The notes under the pieces are model-generated. The model was not told the origin of the DNA and made no database searches. It worked only from the letters and a program-made list of their open reading frames with translations. From Phycisphaeraceae bacterium (GTDB lineage: Bacteria; Planctomycetota; Phycisphaerae; Phycisphaerales; Phycisphaeraceae), in NCBI GenBank assembly GCA_029260695.1, contig JAJDCT010000239.1, forward strand, positions 1-7,274: a stretch of DNA of 7,274 bases, in the 5' to 3' direction. The translations under genes and the position numbers were made by a program. Shown here one piece after another: positions 5,311 to 7,274 of the stretch (positions are counted from its first letter, which is position 1; each line of letters begins with the position of its first letter).

Positions 5311-5411
5311 GGGAGAAAACCGCGGGGCACGAATGGCCCATGCGATACAAACACATGTAAATCAGGCCGGGATGAATCGCCTGAATAGGGGGGGGCCAGC
5401 CCGTCCCGCCT

Positions 5412-6188
5412 TTAAAGCACCACCTGGATCATCAGCATCAGGCAAAAACCTAGGGTAAACGCCCACGCGATCCGGCTTGGGCTCTCGGTTTCCAGCGCTT
5501 CGGGGATCAATTCCAGGACAACCAGGAAGATCATCGCACCCGCCGCAAAACCCATGAGCACGGGCATCAGCGGCGTGAAAAACCACGCCAGCAGCACCGC
5601 CGGGACCGTCGCCAGAGGCTGAGTCAGGCTCGTCGCCACCGCCGCCAGGAAGCACCTGCCGATGCTAGCCCCGGCACTGCGCAGCGGGATCGCCACCGCC
5701 AACCCCTCGGGGATGTTGTGGATCGCGATCGCCAGCGCCAAGGTCGGCCCCATCCCGTTAGCCGCCCCCTGACCATCGGCCGCATACCCCACACCCACCG
5801 CCACACCCTCGGGGATGCTGTGGATCGTCATCGTGATAAACACCAGAAAACCAACCCGCCCGCCCCAGCGCTTCCATCGCTCGGGCCGCTGCGGCGTATC
5901 GTGAACCTTCGACTCAGCAACCTGCAAAAACAACGCCCCAATCAGAACCCCCGCGATGATCGGCACCACCTTGTTCAGCGTCCATCCCCCATCACCCAGG
6001 TCAATCGCCGGCAGCAGCAGGTTATACACAGACGCTGAAAACATCAGCCCCCCAGCAAACCCGTACCCCAACCCCCGCTGCTTCACCGGGTCAAGCCCCT
6101 TGACCATCAACGGCAACGCCCCCAGCCCGCACGCCAGGCTCGCGATGATCCCGGCGGTAAACGCGGTGGCAATCGTGATCCAAAGCAA
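5412..6188 (-). CDS. ZIP-family divalent metal transporter
   Basis: A 258-residue inner-membrane importer of Zn2+ or other divalent metals (ZIP family, GufA/ZupT-like length). About eight hydrophobic segments are visible. The metal-site helices are intact: HSIPEG (H123, E127) and HNIPEG (H157, E161), with LELIPEAL near the C-terminus (about 227-234). The polar loop of about residues 92-110 (KVHDTPQRPERWKRWGG) corresponds to the variable cytoplasmic loop between TM3 and TM4. The start is TTG at 6188-6186: an in-frame TGA lies five codons upstream, GGAG precedes it by 7 bases, and an ATG at 6193 is out of frame. It lies 178 bases downstream of the PII gene in the same direction, with no strong terminator between them, so partial co-transcription is possible. 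Metal specificity cannot be read from sequence. Confidence 0.93.
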   Translation of the reverse strand: MLWITIATAFTAGIIASLACGLGALPLMVKGLDPVKQRGLGYGFAGGLMFSASVYNLLLPAIDLGDGGWTLNKVVPIIAGVLIGALFLQVAESKVHDTPQRPERWKRWGGRVGFLVFITMTIHSIPEGVAVGVGYAADGQGAANGMGPTLALAIAIHNIPEGLAVAIPLRSAGASIGRCFLAAVATSLTQPLATVPAVLLAWFFTPLMPVLMGFAAGAMIFLVVLELIPEALETESPSRIAWAFTLGFCLMLMIQVVL

Positions 6189-6195
6189 ACCATGG

Positions 6196-6199
6196 CTCC
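6196..6199 (-). promoter_or_regulatory. ribosome-binding site deciding the TTG start of the ZIP gene
   Basis: GGAG on the - strand, 7 bases before the TTG at 6188-6186. The nearby ATG (6193-6191) overlaps the spacer and is out of frame, so the TTG is the supported start. Confidence 0.6.
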
Positions 6200-6366
6200 A
6201 TCACGCGCCGGACAGACTGCCCGACCCGTGAAGCCATAGCTGAACCCGCTTCACCTCACCACGATATGCTCAAAACCACAAGCCCCCCGGAACCACCCCC
6301 CCCAGGCACCGCGGCTTCAAGCAAACCCAAAGCATGGTTGTGCTCTAGCGCCGAGTTCTTACGCCG

Positions 6367-6708
6367 TCAGATCGCCGACCCACCGTGTTCGCCCGTGCGG
6401 ATACGGATGCAGTCGTCCAAAGGCAATATGAAAATCTTCCCGTCACCGATATTCCCCCCGTTGTGCTTCGCAGCGCCCACGATCGCATCGACCGTCTGAT
6501 CGACAAATACATCGTTCACCGCGATCTCGATCCGGACCTTCGGCAACAAGCTGGGCTTGACCTCCTGCCCGCGGTACAAGTCCGGGTCCTCTGCCTGCCC
6601 GTGACCCGTGCACCGGCTGACCGTGATACGCAAAATGTCCACGTCCACCAAGGCGTGGTGAACCTCCTCAAGTTTGTCCGGCTGGATAATCGCGATTACC
6701 AGTTTCAT
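6367..6708 (-). CDS. PII-family nitrogen regulatory protein (GlnB/GlnK type)
   Basis: A 113-residue trimeric signal protein that senses ATP/ADP and 2-oxoglutarate and controls partners such as the Amt channel and nitrogen enzymes. It aligns end to end with E. coli GlnB: MKLVIAIIQPDKLEEV start, T-loop ~35-56, LPK with the 2-oxoglutarate lysine (K57), B-loop GDGKIF (88-93), and RIRTGE (102-107) in the C-loop. In the T-loop, LYRG is kept (Y45) but the position of the modified Tyr51 is Val (V50), the cyanobacterial Ser49 position is Gln, and the loop is one residue shorter before LYRG. Classical uridylylation is therefore not expected. ATG at 6708 follows a weak AAGGGA about 10 bases upstream. 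It lies 67 bases after amt with no terminator seen, a typical amt-PII pair. Confidence 0.93.
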   Translation of the reverse strand: MKLVIAIIQPDKLEEVHHALVDVDILRITVSRCTGHGQAEDPDLYRGQEVKPSLLPKVRIEIAVNDVFVDQTVDAIVGAAKHNGGNIGDGKIFILPLDDCIRIRTGEHGGSAI

Positions 6709-6749
6709 CGTTGTCTATCCCTTCGCGTATCTCACGTATTTCTAGCGTG

Positions 6750-6764
6750 TAAACAGCGTGTTTA
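6750..6764. promoter_or_regulatory. inverted repeat between amt and PII genes
   Basis: TAAACA-GCG-TGTTTA, six-base arms with a three-base centre, 12 bases beyond the amt stop. It overlaps a direct repeat AGCGTGT at 6744-6750 and 6755-6761, 11 bases apart. It could be an operator giving the PII gene its own control, or an RNA stem in the amt-PII message. It lacks the GC stem and T-run of a terminator. Confidence 0.35.
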
Positions 6765-6775
6765 ATGCCAATAGT

Positions 6776-7274
6776 TTAGTTCAAGTTCAACAGCCCAAAC
6801 CCGTGCTCGCCGTGCAGCGCGTGGTCCATACCCGCCATCTCGTCCTTATCGCCCAGCCGCAGCCCGACCGTCTTGTCGACCAGCACAACCAGGATCAGCG
6901 TGACCACCCCCGAATAAACCATGCTGACCGCGACGCCCTTGAACTGGTACCAAAGCTGCATATTAAACCCGTGTTCGGGGATCGAACGCAGCACGAACGT
7001 CAGCCCGATCGCACCGACGATCCCCGCGATGCCGTGGATACCAAAAACGTCCAGCGTGTCGTCGTACCCCAGCTTGCCCTTGAGCACGACCGCCCCGTAG
7101 CAGAACAACGAGCCCGCCACACCCAGCACCATGGCACCGTAAGGCGGCACGTCCCCAGCCGCAGGCGTGATCGCCACAAGACCGGCCAGGATCCCCGACA
7201 TCAAACCCAGGCTCGTCGCCTTCTTCAAGTGCAATGCTTCGATGATGATCCACGTCAACGCACCCGTCGCCGCA
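6776..7274 (-). CDS. amt: ammonium transporter (Amt family), 5'-partial
   Basis: C-terminal ~165 residues of an inner-membrane ammonium channel. The frame is open to the right window edge, reading AATGALTW ahead of an internal TTG at 7258, so the start lies outside. Seen in order: a helix start ALTWIIIEAL, SLGLMSGILAGLVAITPAAGDV, a helix GAMVLGVAGSLFCYGAV, then DDTLDVFGIHGIAG, whose His corresponds to the second of the twin pore histidines (His318 of E. coli AmtB). A last transmembrane helix (~110-130) is followed by the cytoplasmic tail VGLRLGDKDEMAGMDHALHGEHG, the conserved Amt C-terminal region that couples subunits and contacts PII. Gene order is amt then PII, the reverse of E. coli glnK-amtB. 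TAA at 6778-6776. Confidence 0.95.
   Translation of the reverse strand, partial: AATGALTWIIIEALHLKKATSLGLMSGILAGLVAITPAAGDVPPYGAMVLGVAGSLFCYGAVVLKGKLGYDDTLDVFGIHGIAGIVGAIGLTFVLRSIPEHGFNMQLWYQFKGVAVSMVYSGVVTLILVVLVDKTVGLRLGDKDEMAGMDHALHGEHGFGLLNLN

Larger units (their letters stand above)
5021..5411. other. intergenic region upstream of the bactofilins
   Basis: About 390 bases without a convincing gene. The open frames across it have poor start signals and unlikely composition. It should hold the bactofilin promoter (- strand) and the 3' end of the ZIP transcript. Visible structures are a hairpin at 5167-5183, an AT-rich near-palindrome at 5280-5296, a short inverted repeat ATGGGC/GCCCAT (5302-5307, 5336-5341), a TCAGGC/GCCTGA pair between about 5362 and 5386, and a G8 run at 5388-5395. 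No clear -35/-10 pair was found. Confidence 0.45.

Noticed and set aside
5362..5411. intrinsic terminator for the ZIP gene
   Set aside because: TCAGGC/GCCTGA arms are only six bases with a ~13-15-base loop and no real T-run on the - strand.
6385..6765. 126-codon + frame opposite the PII gene
   Set aside because: Antisense shadow of a fully conserved PII protein; rich in Asp, Arg and Val as expected from reversed codons.

Overview
The window is GC-rich chromosomal DNA with ordinary housekeeping and membrane genes and no phage, transposase, CRISPR or rRNA/tRNA genes that I can recognise. The combination of bactofilins (one carrying a zinc ribbon), a PilZ protein, an orphan-looking FlgM, frequent TTG starts and patchy Shine-Dalgarno use suggests a Planctomycetota-type bacterium, perhaps of the Phycisphaerae. 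That placement is inference from gene style, not from a marker gene.

Layout, left to right: (1) a MATE-family multidrug/sodium exporter on +, missing only a few N-terminal codons at the window edge; (2) a ~305-base spacer with a strong hairpin; (3) a PilZ-domain protein on -, divergent from (4) folP (dihydropteroate synthase) on +, which carries a ~50-residue low-complexity insertion near its C-terminus; (5) a comparatively AT-rich ~330-base spacer with two abutting DnaA-box matches and a FliA-like -10 element, leading to (6) flgM (anti-sigma-28) on + with a textbook intrinsic terminator; (7) two bactofilins on -, a conventional one upstream and a zinc-ribbon bactofilin downstream, separated by a G-rich repeat with ~10-11-base spacing; (8) a ~390-base spacer with an AT-rich near-palindrome that resembles a dif site; (9) a ZIP-family metal transporter on -; (10) a PII signal protein and (11) the C-terminal part of an ammonium transporter, both on -, in the order amt then PII.

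How they fit together: amt and PII form a nitrogen-uptake and sensing unit, with PII expected to gate the Amt channel. PilZ, FlgM and the bactofilins all relate to motility, surface behaviour and cell shape but are not in one operon. folP, MATE and ZIP are independent functions.

Points most worth a second look are the DnaA-box pair, the folP insertion, the helically spaced G-rich repeat between the bactofilins (also a G-quadruplex candidate and part of an uncalled 59-codon + strand frame), the zinc-ribbon/bactofilin fusion, and a PII T-loop lacking the usual modified tyrosine. I do not see a clear new multi-gene system.
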